From positions 1 to 18,465 of the forward strand of contig CABQJX010000050.1 of assembly GCA_902464595.1 (NCBI GenBank): DNA of 18,465 nucleotides, in the 5' to 3' direction. The translations under genes and the position numbers were made by a program. Positions 11,820-18,465 of this stretch are shown here, piece after piece; within the stretch, counting starts at the first letter, position 1, and each line of letters opens with the position of its first letter. This stretch comes from an uncultured Lachnoclostridium sp. Lineage in GTDB: Bacteria > Bacillota > Clostridia > Lachnospirales > Lachnospiraceae. The notes under the pieces were generated by a model. It was not told the DNA's origin, made no database searches, and saw only the letters and a program-made list of their open reading frames with translations.

Positions 11820-13393
11820 GCGCAGATGAAGTTATTAGCCCACCACTGGCTCAATCCTCTGTGCACCACACGTCCATTACTGGAAGAAGCATCAATGACC
11901 GTACCTCCTCCTGCCGCGATGCCCACATGGCCTCTTACTACCACAATATCTCCTGCCTGTATATCATTAAAGTTGGTGATCTTTGTATAGCGTCCCACAT
12001 TTCTCCATCCGGAGGAGGTCAGATAGCTCTGGTTTACTCCTGCCTGGTTCAGACACCAATATACAAAACCGGAACAGTCAAAGGCATTTGGCCCCTTCGC
12101 GCCCCATACATAAGGAGCGCCTACCTTTGAAGATGCAACGGAGATCAGCGTAGACACACCGCCTCCACCGGAAGGAACCTTTACCGGAGGCTGGTTATTC
12201 TGGGCAGGCTTTCCTGTATTTCCATTAGAGCCACCTGGCCTGCTGTTGGTTCCTCCTGTTTGACCGCCGGAAGGCCGGGAATTTGCTGAGCCTGCAGCGG
12301 CTTTCTTTACATTGTCCCCGGTCAGCTTCGCCATAGTCTGCACGCCTACCAGGCCATCAGCGGATAATCCGTTTCGTGACTGGAAATTCCTTACCGCATT
12401 TTCGGTAGCCTCTCCATAGTATCCGGTAACATTTCCTGCTACCAGATAGCCATATTTATTCAGCAGCTTCTGTACTTTTGTGACGGAATCTCCCCGCTCT
12501 CCCAACATTAATCCATTTGGTCTTGCATCCGGGCTGTTGAGAGCGATCCTGGTGGAAGGTCCAAGATAACCGTCCACAATCTGATCATTTCTGGCCTGGA
12601 ACTGCTTAACGGCTACTACCGTATCCTCGCCATAAGCTCCGTCCGGCGTAGTAGTCAGGTATCCCAATTCCTTTAAACGCTCCTGGCTGGCCAGGACCAC
12701 CTCGCTCTTTTCCCCGTAAGCCAGGTAATTGGGCCTGATCTCATCACTGTAAAGGAGATTGATGGTTTTCTGTCCCACCTTTCCATCCGTATTTAATCCG
12801 TTTACCTCCTGGAGCTTTAAAACAGCTGCCTCTGTGGAGTCTCCAAAGCTTCCTGTAACCATATTGGCGCTGGCCAGATAACCAAGTTCGTACAGACGCT
12901 GTTGGATGCGCTGAATATCATCTCCCTCTGCCCCCTTGGATACAGCGTAATACTTTGCATCCTCTGCCATAATGGCTTCCCAGGTCACATTTCCCACAAT
13001 CCCATCCATGGGAAGTTCATTCTGCCTCTGGAAATGCTTGACCGCCTGCTGAGTCATTTCACCAAAATAATCCGTAGGCTCATCGTTATCCATAAATCCC
13101 AGATCCATCAGGCGCTGCTGGAGCTTTTTGATAATCTCATGGCGGACTCCGATACGCAGGTATTCCGGCGCCGGCGCCGCCTCGGGCAGATCTACATCAT
13201 TTAATCCTGGCAGAATCTGACCCTCCAGCCCTAAGGGAGCAATCGTCTCCGGAAGCTCCTGGACAATCTTTACCTCCGATGGAGTCGCTTCCCCCCCGCC
13301 GGACGGAGCGCTTTTCCCGCATCCTGCTAAACAAGCGCAGAGAGATAAAATCCCCACACCATATATCATTTGTTTTCTGTATCTTAAATTCAT
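11804..13393 (-). CDS. Lipoprotein with four PG-binding repeats and NlpC/P60 hydrolase
   Basis: A secreted, membrane-anchored cell-wall peptidase of 529 residues. The start is ATG 13393, 10 bases after the AAGGA of GGAAGGAT; a longer frame to 13477 lacks a site. The signal peptide ends in a lipobox, CLAGC, with lipidated Cys25. Four PG_binding_1 repeats lie at about 84-142, 153-214, 226-285 and 309-357, each with an LxxLGY core and a xDGxxGxxT end. A Gly/Asn/Pro-rich linker leads to NlpC/P60 at about 413-529. Its catalytic Cys440 is in NAFDCSGFVYWC and His489 in GHVGIAAGG; the third polar site reads VIDA with Asp501 instead of the common His. It would cut peptide stems of peptidoglycan, perhaps in daughter-cell separation or spore wall work. 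An extended -10 promoter and an upstream terminator give it its own transcript, probably running into the two-component genes. Confidence 0.9.
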   Translation of the reverse strand: MNLRYRKQMIYGVGILSLCACLAGCGKSAPSGGGEATPSEVKIVQELPETIAPLGLEGQILPGLNDVDLPEAAPAPEYLRIGVRHEIIKKLQQRLMDLGFMDNDEPTDYFGEMTQQAVKHFQRQNELPMDGIVGNVTWEAIMAEDAKYYAVSKGAEGDDIQRIQQRLYELGYLASANMVTGSFGDSTEAAVLKLQEVNGLNTDGKVGQKTINLLYSDEIRPNYLAYGEKSEVVLASQERLKELGYLTTTPDGAYGEDTVVAVKQFQARNDQIVDGYLGPSTRIALNSPDARPNGLMLGERGDSVTKVQKLLNKYGYLVAGNVTGYYGEATENAVRNFQSRNGLSADGLVGVQTMAKLTGDNVKKAAAGSANSRPSGGQTGGTNSRPGGSNGNTGKPAQNNQPPVKVPSGGGGVSTLISVASSKVGAPYVWGAKGPNAFDCSGFVYWCLNQAGVNQSYLTSSGWRNVGRYTKITNFNDIQAGDIVVVRGHVGIAAGGGTVIDASSSNGRVVHRGLSQWWANNFICAWRIF

Positions 13394-13481
13394 GAAAAGC
13401 ATATCCTTCCTGTCTCTTCTTTTGCCATCAGCGAAGCAGATCTTCCGCTGTCCGGTTGACCCGGAAATCAGAATCAACCTT

Positions 13482-13490
13482 ATTCTAACA
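13482..13490 (-). promoter_or_regulatory. Extended -10 promoter of the lipoprotein gene
   Basis: On the - strand TGTTAGAAT gives the TGn extension plus TAGAAT (13487-13482). No clear -35 stands at 17 bases. It lies between the terminator at 13526-13563 and the gene start at 13393, the expected place for a new transcription start, giving a leader of about 80 bases. Confidence 0.45.
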
Positions 13491-13525
13491 CATTTTTTAG
13501 GGAATAGCGATACAAACCTTTTAAC

Positions 13526-13563
13526 AAAAAAGCGCCTGCCCGGAATTTTTCCGCGGCAAACGC
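13526..13563 (-). terminator. Strong intrinsic terminator after the MerR-type gene
   Basis: On the - strand GCGTTTGCC pairs with GGCAGGCGC (two G-U pairs), and the inner CGGAA-AAA-TTCCG extends the stem past a single bulged G. A run of six T follows. It begins about 13 bases after the stop of the gene ending at 13577 and would close the transcript that includes the MerR-type gene and possibly dnaB. Confidence 0.88.
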
Positions 13564-13576
13564 CATTCTGTCTTTT

Positions 13577-14257
13577 TTACTTGCCTTCTCTCATCTTCTT
13601 CCCGCTCCGGCCAAATTTCCTTCTCTTAAAAAATGGAATCTTGGCAGTGGAAGCGGCGGCGGCCTCAGCCTGACCTCCCTTCTGATAGCTTCTCAGCGTC
13701 TCGTCCAGTTGGCGGAACCGTTCTTCCTCCTTCTGGTCGGAGGTCTGAAGCAAAAATTCCAGCTCCTTGCCCATTTTTTCATTCACCAGGCAGCTAATAT
13801 CCTGACTGAGCTTCTCATTATTGACCTCCAAAGCCCGCCCGATGATCAGATTCATGATCTGCTGGAACTGCTCCATTTTCTTTTCCATAGAAACTGCGGA
13901 TACTTCGTCATTCTTCACAGCTGCAAGAGAGGTTCCTGCTGCTTCCTCCGCCTTCCATGCTGTCAGGGCCTCCCCCATATCACGCTCCAATACCTCATCT
14001 GAAAGCTCAGAGGATAACTGTCCGTCCTTCTTTAAAACCTGGTTCAATGCATGCTTGATCGCCTTTAGCTGATACCCCTTTTCCTTCAGGTTCTTCACCT
14101 GCCGGAACATGCGGATATGCAGATCCGTGTAGAAACGATGCCCCATCTCATTGCGGGGAATCTCTAACTCCAGCTCCTCCTCCCAGTACCTTAATACATG
14201 GGCCTCCACGTCAATCTTCCTGGACGCATCCGATATAAGATAATGTACTTCATCCAT
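13577..14257 (-). CDS. MerR-type HTH protein with coiled-coil and basic tail
   Basis: A 226-residue protein. The first 70 residues form a MerR-like winged helix (HYLISDASRKIDVEAHVLRY, then YWEEELELEIPRNEMGHRFY, then the helix KNLKEKGYQLKAIKHAL). No ligand-binding or metal cysteine pattern follows. Instead there is a helical, charged region with a likely coiled coil at about 130-200, and a C-terminus very rich in Lys/Arg (FFKRRKFGRSGKKMREGK). This order recalls the chromosome-anchoring protein RacA rather than a classic MerR activator, though sequence identity to RacA cannot be claimed. ATG 14257 is chosen because AAGGAG (14267-14272) is 9 bases upstream; ATG 14263 is too close. It lies 126 bases after dnaB and is closed by a strong terminator. 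Confidence 0.78.
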   Translation of the reverse strand: MDEVHYLISDASRKIDVEAHVLRYWEEELELEIPRNEMGHRFYTDLHIRMFRQVKNLKEKGYQLKAIKHALNQVLKKDGQLSSELSDEVLERDMGEALTAWKAEEAAGTSLAAVKNDEVSAVSMEKKMEQFQQIMNLIIGRALEVNNEKLSQDISCLVNEKMGKELEFLLQTSDQKEEERFRQLDETLRSYQKGGQAEAAAASTAKIPFFKRRKFGRSGKKMREGK

Positions 14258-14383
14258 AGCCATTCTCTCCTTCACAAGTTAAAGTGCGCAAATACGCTGC
14301 AGCAGGCTTGTCCTGCCTCTACTTTTAAATGTATGCATTGAGAATCACTATTATGACATTACCGTTAAAGGGCTAGGAAAAAT

Positions 14384-15751
14384 TTAGTCTCCCTGGCCTC
14401 CCTGCTGGGGGCGGGCCATATTTACAAATTTTGTATATTCCGGTTTCCAGAGCAGCGTTACCGTTCCGATGGGACCATTTCGCTGTTTTGCGATGATCAC
14501 TTCCGCCTCATTCGGATGTTCCGTATCTTTATTGTAATAATCGTCACGATACAGGAACATAACCACGTCCGCATCCTGCTCAATAGCTCCCGACTCACGC
14601 AGATCGGACAGCATGGGACGGTGATCCTGCCTCGTTTCACAGGCACGGGACAACTGGGACAAGGCGATGACTGGGGCATGAAGCTCCCTGGCCAAAGCCT
14701 TCAGAGAACGGGAAATATCAGAAATTTCCTGCTGCCGGTTATCATTTCCCCCTTTTCTACTTCCGCTCATCAGCTGGAGATAGTCGATAATCACTATGCT
14801 GAGACCGTATTCCAGCTTCATTTTACGGCACTTCGACCGCAGCTCTGATATAGAGATACCCGGGGTATCGTCAATGATCAGCTTAGAATTTCCAATCACG
14901 CCAATGCCTTCCACCACTGCGTCCCAATCTGCATCCGTCAGGGAACCGGTTCTCAGCTTCTGGGAATCCACATTGGATTCCATGGAAAGCATTCGGTTCA
15001 CCAGCTGTTCTTTTGACATCTCCAGGCTGAACACCATGCAGGGCAGATTTTTGCGCACAGACACATAATCCACCACGTTCAGCACAAACGCTGTCTTTCC
15101 CATAGAAGGGCGGGCTGCGATCAGAATAAAGTCAGATGGCTGGAAACCGGACAGCTTATAATCCAGGTCAATGAATCCGGAAGGAATCCCTGTGACAGTT
15201 CCCTGGTTCTTGTAGGCATCCTCAATCTTTTCCAGCACATTGATCGCTACCTGCTTAATAGGAACAAAATCCTGTCCGCTCCGGTTCTGCAAAAGATTGA
15301 AAATAGATTTTTCTGTATCAGACAGAATATTTTCTAACGGCTCCTTCCCTGCATAACAGGTATTGGCGATCTCCTCTGTTGTCTTGATAAGCCTTCTTAA
15401 AACTGCTTTTTCCCCCACAATGGAGGCGTAAGACTTTACATTGGCGGAGGTAGGGACCATAGTCATAATATCCCGGACAAAGTCCAGGCTGCTGACCTCC
15501 GGCGGCACATCCTTTTCCTTGAGACGGTTCTGGAGCGTCACCAGATCCACCGGCTTCCCTTCATTAAACAGCTCTACCATAGCATCAAACATGATCCCAT
15601 ACTGCTGCTGGTAAAAATCCTTTCCTGTAATGATCTCTGATGCCGCGATCACCGCCTCCCGATCCATGAGCATGGAGCCGATCACCGACTGCTCTGCCTC
15701 CAGGCTATGGGGAAGCACCCGCTTGATCAGCGCTTCTTCCATATCATTCAT
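14384..15751 (-). CDS. dnaB: Replicative DNA helicase
   Basis: Hexameric 5'-3' helicase at the replication fork (called DnaC in Bacillus subtilis). The 455 residues have the DnaB N-terminal domain (LPHSLEAEQSVIGSMLMD at about 13-30), a linker helix, and the RecA-like ATPase domain with Walker A ARPSMGKT (213-220), catalytic Glu244 in FSLEMSKEQ, Walker B IVIIDYLQLM (Asp323) and the motif LSDLRESGAIEQDADVVMF. No intein interrupts it and the length is normal. GGGAG lies about 9 bases before ATG 15751, directly after the rplI stop. The rplI-dnaB order is conserved in Firmicutes, and the 15-base gap indicates one transcript. Confidence 0.97.
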   Translation of the reverse strand: MNDMEEALIKRVLPHSLEAEQSVIGSMLMDREAVIAASEIITGKDFYQQQYGIMFDAMVELFNEGKPVDLVTLQNRLKEKDVPPEVSSLDFVRDIMTMVPTSANVKSYASIVGEKAVLRRLIKTTEEIANTCYAGKEPLENILSDTEKSIFNLLQNRSGQDFVPIKQVAINVLEKIEDAYKNQGTVTGIPSGFIDLDYKLSGFQPSDFILIAARPSMGKTAFVLNVVDYVSVRKNLPCMVFSLEMSKEQLVNRMLSMESNVDSQKLRTGSLTDADWDAVVEGIGVIGNSKLIIDDTPGISISELRSKCRKMKLEYGLSIVIIDYLQLMSGSRKGGNDNRQQEISDISRSLKALARELHAPVIALSQLSRACETRQDHRPMLSDLRESGAIEQDADVVMFLYRDDYYNKDTEHPNEAEVIIAKQRNGPIGTVTLLWKPEYTKFVNMARPQQGGQGD

Positions 15752-15766
15752 ATGCGGATCTCCCTG

Positions 15767-16213
15767 TTAGACCTCCACTACCTTCACAGACAGCTTACCT
15801 GTCACGTCCTTATGCAGCTTGATGCTCACCTCAAAGCTTCCTGCTGCCTTAATAGGAGTGCTCAATACGATTTTTTTCTTATCAATATCAAGTGAAAGCT
15901 GGTCAGCAATTGCCTTGCTGATCTCCTTGGAGGAAATGGATCCGAATGCCCTTCCCCCTTCTCCTGCCTTGATCTCCAGAGTCACAGCCGCTGCATCAAG
16001 CTTTGCTGCCAACTCTTTTGCCGCTGCCAGCTGCTCTGCTGCAATCTTCTCATTATTGGCCTTCTGAAGCTTTAAGTCGTTCAGATTTTTGGAATTTGCC
16101 TCCACTCCCAGCTTTTTAGGGAGAATAAAATTTCTTGCATATCCGTCATTTACCTTTACGATCTGCCCTTTTTTTCCTAATGCCTTTACATCCTGAAGTA
16201 ATACGATTTCCAT
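15767..16213 (-). CDS. rplI: 50S ribosomal protein bL9
   Basis: bL9 binds 23S rRNA at the base of the L1 stalk and helps keep the reading frame. The 148 residues show the N-terminal RNA-binding domain (MEIVLLQDVKALGKKGQIV and VNDGYARNFILPKKLGVEA), the long connecting helix (about 41-75) and the C-terminal domain with GRAFGSISSKEI and a TGKLSVKVVEV end. AAGGAAG precedes ATG 16213. It lies 56 bases after gdpP and 15 bases before dnaB, the common Firmicutes order. Confidence 0.98.
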   Translation of the reverse strand: MEIVLLQDVKALGKKGQIVKVNDGYARNFILPKKLGVEANSKNLNDLKLQKANNEKIAAEQLAAAKELAAKLDAAAVTLEIKAGEGGRAFGSISSKEISKAIADQLSLDIDKKKIVLSTPIKAAGSFEVSIKLHKDVTGKLSVKVVEV

Positions 16214-16269
16214 TTTTCTGCTTCCTTTCTATATCTATTATGTCATAATATGTCAAAGGGATCCTTCTG

Positions 16270-18318
16270 CTAAGATACCTCGCCTTCCTCCATCATCTGG
16301 CGGATCACCTCTTTTAAGCGCTCCTTCGCCTCTGCCACTGTAGCATCCTTCATCTGGGCTCCTGCAATGGTGCGGTGTCCTCCGCCGCCCAGCTTTTCCA
16401 TCATAACCTGGACATTCACTTCGTCAATGGATCTGGCGCTGAAATAAATCACCCCATTGTAATCGGTCAGAACCACAGAAGCCTTCATTCCACGGATCTC
16501 CAGAAGCTCATTGGCTGCCTGTGCGCCGATAATGGTAGGGCTGTCAAGCCCTTCTGCCGGGCATTCGCTGATGGCAAAGGCGTCCATGAATACCTCCGCC
16601 TTCCTTACCGCTTCGGCTTTCGCCTGATAATCCTTCATATCTTCCCTGAACAGCTTGCGAACCCTTGTAATATCCGCACCGCTTCGTCTTAAAAACGCTG
16701 CCGCCTCAAAGGTTCTCACACCTGTCTGGTTGGTAAAATTCTGAGTGTCGATCACCACGCCTGCATACATGGCATCCGCCTCTGCCGGCCGTATGCGGAT
16801 TCCGTCCGCAATATACTGCAGCACCTCCGCCACCATTTCACAAGTGGAGGACGCATATGGCTCCACATAGGACAGGACTGCATTGTCAATGATCTCACTG
16901 CTGGTTCTGTGATGATCCAGCACTACAATGGTTTTAACTAATCCCAAAAGGGAAGGCTCATCGGTAATACTGGGGCGGTTTACATCTACGATCACCAGCA
17001 TGGTTCCCGGATCTGCCAGCTCTGCCGCTTGAGGGCCCTTTAAAAACATATCGTCCGGGTAATCGGGGTTTCCGATAAACCGATCCATCATAGGCCGCAC
17101 CGATGAGGTAACCTCATTTACCACAATATTAGCCTTCTTATTCATAGACATAGCAATGCGGTAGATTCCCACAGCAGCCCCAAAGGAGTCTATGTCTGCC
17201 ATCCGGTGTCCCATGATCAGCAGCCGGTCCTTATTCTCCATCAGCTCCCTGAGGGCATGGGCCTTTACGCGGGCCTTTACACGAGTCGTCTTCTCGATCT
17301 GCTGCGCTTTTCCGCCATAATACTGGATCTTATCGGAATCCTTCACTACAGCCTGGTCGCCGCCGCGGCCCAGAGCCATATCGATGGAGGCTCTGGCGTA
17401 CTCATAATTCTGGCTGTAGCTCTCTCCATTCATTCCGATTCCAATGCTCAGGGTCACTGCCATATCATTTCCTATATTAACGGTTTTTACATCCTCAAGA
17501 ATCGAAAAACGCTCCTCCTGGATCTTGGCCATGTATTGCTGACGGATCACAAAGAAATATTTATCCTTCTCGATCTTTTTCACAATACCGCTCATGCTGG
17601 AAATGTATTTGCTGATCTTACGGTCGATCAGAGCAGTCAGAAGGGATCTGCGCACTTCCTCCACGCTCTCTAACGCTTCGTCGTAGTTATCCAGATAGAT
17701 CAAGCCCGCTACCAGCTTCTGGTCGTTGATCTGCTGCCTGTATTTCAGTACCTGGGTCTCATCCTGAAGGTAAATAGCCGTCACTGCGGTATCAGAACCC
17801 TCCAGTCCCCCTGCGGCAATTGCTTTTTCCAGGCTTTCCATCATGACCTGCTTCAGATCCACGCGGAAACGCCGTTCTCCCAGGCTGCTGTGAATGCTGG
17901 TGATCTTTCCCCCGGTTGCCAGCATTTCCCGGCTCACCTCAGGAAATATGGCTGTAATATTTTTACTGGAGTTTTTTTCCTCCTCAAGAATGGACAAAAA
18001 CTCTCTGTTTGCCCAAAGAATATGACCGGAGCCGTCCGCCACTGCATAAGGAACCAGCATCTCCTCCATAAGCGTCTGCCGGCCCTGCTCATAGGCGGAA
18101 GAAAATGCGATCAGCCCTGCTAATATCCCCCTTTTTCTGGAAAAATACAGCCAAAGCGCCACCCCTATATAGACAACGGTAAAGAGAGACACGATAATAC
18201 CAGCCGTCACAGACACAGCGGCAACAATCGCAGTCAGCAGGATCAAAAATACCGACAGATACAGCGGCCATTGCAGATAGATCCTGAAAATTCCCCGCGT
18301 CTTTCCTTTATCTTTCAT
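16270..18318 (-). CDS. gdpP: Cyclic-di-AMP phosphodiesterase, DHH family
   Basis: Hydrolyses the essential second messenger c-di-AMP to pApA, which affects cell-wall and potassium homeostasis. The 682 residues contain two membrane helices (about 13-36 and 38-59), a PAS-like domain (about 85-160), a degenerate GGDEF domain (about 200-325; GRGGDQ remains at 317-322) and the catalytic DHH/DHHA1 part. Metal ligands are intact: MGHRMADIDSFGA (His371, Asp375, Asp377), VIVDVNRP (Asp445), VVLDHHRTS (468-470) and VIDTQNF (Asp524); GGGGHRTIAGAQ with His648 marks DHHA1. GGAGGAAG precedes ATG 18318. The length is close to Bacillus GdpP, and the order gdpP-rplI-dnaB is conserved. Confidence 0.95.
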   Translation of the reverse strand: MKDKGKTRGIFRIYLQWPLYLSVFLILLTAIVAAVSVTAGIIVSLFTVVYIGVALWLYFSRKRGILAGLIAFSSAYEQGRQTLMEEMLVPYAVADGSGHILWANREFLSILEEEKNSSKNITAIFPEVSREMLATGGKITSIHSSLGERRFRVDLKQVMMESLEKAIAAGGLEGSDTAVTAIYLQDETQVLKYRQQINDQKLVAGLIYLDNYDEALESVEEVRRSLLTALIDRKISKYISSMSGIVKKIEKDKYFFVIRQQYMAKIQEERFSILEDVKTVNIGNDMAVTLSIGIGMNGESYSQNYEYARASIDMALGRGGDQAVVKDSDKIQYYGGKAQQIEKTTRVKARVKAHALRELMENKDRLLIMGHRMADIDSFGAAVGIYRIAMSMNKKANIVVNEVTSSVRPMMDRFIGNPDYPDDMFLKGPQAAELADPGTMLVIVDVNRPSITDEPSLLGLVKTIVVLDHHRTSSEIIDNAVLSYVEPYASSTCEMVAEVLQYIADGIRIRPAEADAMYAGVVIDTQNFTNQTGVRTFEAAAFLRRSGADITRVRKLFREDMKDYQAKAEAVRKAEVFMDAFAISECPAEGLDSPTIIGAQAANELLEIRGMKASVVLTDYNGVIYFSARSIDEVNVQVMMEKLGGGGHRTIAGAQMKDATVAEAKERLKEVIRQMMEEGEVS

Positions 18319-18366
18319 AGTCTTCCTCCACTGATACCCAAAAATCGGAATATGCCTATCTTAATT

Positions 18367-18395
18367 AGTATACCATATAGCACCCCTTTCGTCCA
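18367..18395 (-). promoter_or_regulatory. Probable promoter of gdpP-rplI-dnaB
   Basis: On the - strand TGGACG (18395-18390) is followed after 17 bases by TATACT (18372-18367), with a TGG extension directly upstream of the -10. It lies about 50 bases before the gdpP start. Nothing else is recognised between 18396 and the window end. Confidence 0.55.
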
Positions 18396-18465
18396 TTAGT
18401 AATAAAAGCTCAGGACAAACGCATGAGTAAATAAATTGTGAACAAATCCCCTTTTTCTGGTATGA

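Noticed and set aside
12902..13204. 100-residue + strand frame opposite the peptidoglycan-binding repeats
   Set aside because: Shadow of the repeat-containing lipoprotein gene.
14276..14383. Terminator between dnaB and the MerR-type gene
   Set aside because: GCAGG-CTTGT-CCTGC forms a short stem but no T-run follows, so read-through is likely.

Overview
The window looks like a chromosomal segment of a Gram-positive, gut-type Clostridia bacterium, most likely Lachnospiraceae (the Enterocloster, Hungatella or Clostridium symbiosum neighbourhood). The reasons are the gdpP-rplI-dnaB order, strong AGGAGG-type ribosome binding sites, moderate GC in housekeeping genes, a DUF2508 (YaaL-type) gene and Tad/Flp-pilus genes. 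The genus is inference; no rRNA or tRNA gene was seen.

Region A, about 1-2180, is AT-rich accessory DNA. It holds two small unrecognised genes, a divergent pair of XRE-type regulators around an intergenic region full of operator-like repeats, a strong bidirectional terminator, and about 470 bases with no confident gene. That last stretch carries phased TTTTAAA motifs and GTTCCCATTA direct repeats. It ends inside a Tad-pilus-type gene, of which only about the first 27 codons look native. The simplest reading is one end of an integrated mobile element, or a deletion scar, that cut the pilus operon; the rest of the element would lie left of the window.

Region B, about 2180-3940, holds what is left of the leftward pilus operon: a strong sigma-A promoter, a long leader, a CpaA/TadV prepilin peptidase with an unclear start, a possible 36-residue ORF and the truncated gene. 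Divergent to it are an ArsR-family regulator with a perfect palindrome next to its start, and a small DUF2508 gene.

Region C, about 3980-8400 on the + strand, encodes a cytoplasmic GH13 alpha-glucan hydrolase and a GlgB branching enzyme one base apart. Then come 373 bases rich in inverted repeats and an APH/choline-kinase-fold phosphotransferase. A large hairpin lies between this gene and the convergent genes beyond.

Region D, 8579-18318, is entirely on the - strand. Read in transcription order it is gdpP (c-di-AMP phosphodiesterase), rplI, dnaB, a MerR-headed coiled-coil protein, a strong terminator, a lipoprotein with four peptidoglycan-binding repeats and an NlpC/P60 domain, an OmpR-type response regulator and a multi-pass histidine kinase. 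The first group is core replication, translation and second-messenger machinery. The second group looks like a cell-envelope hydrolase next to a two-component system, possibly with shared regulation.
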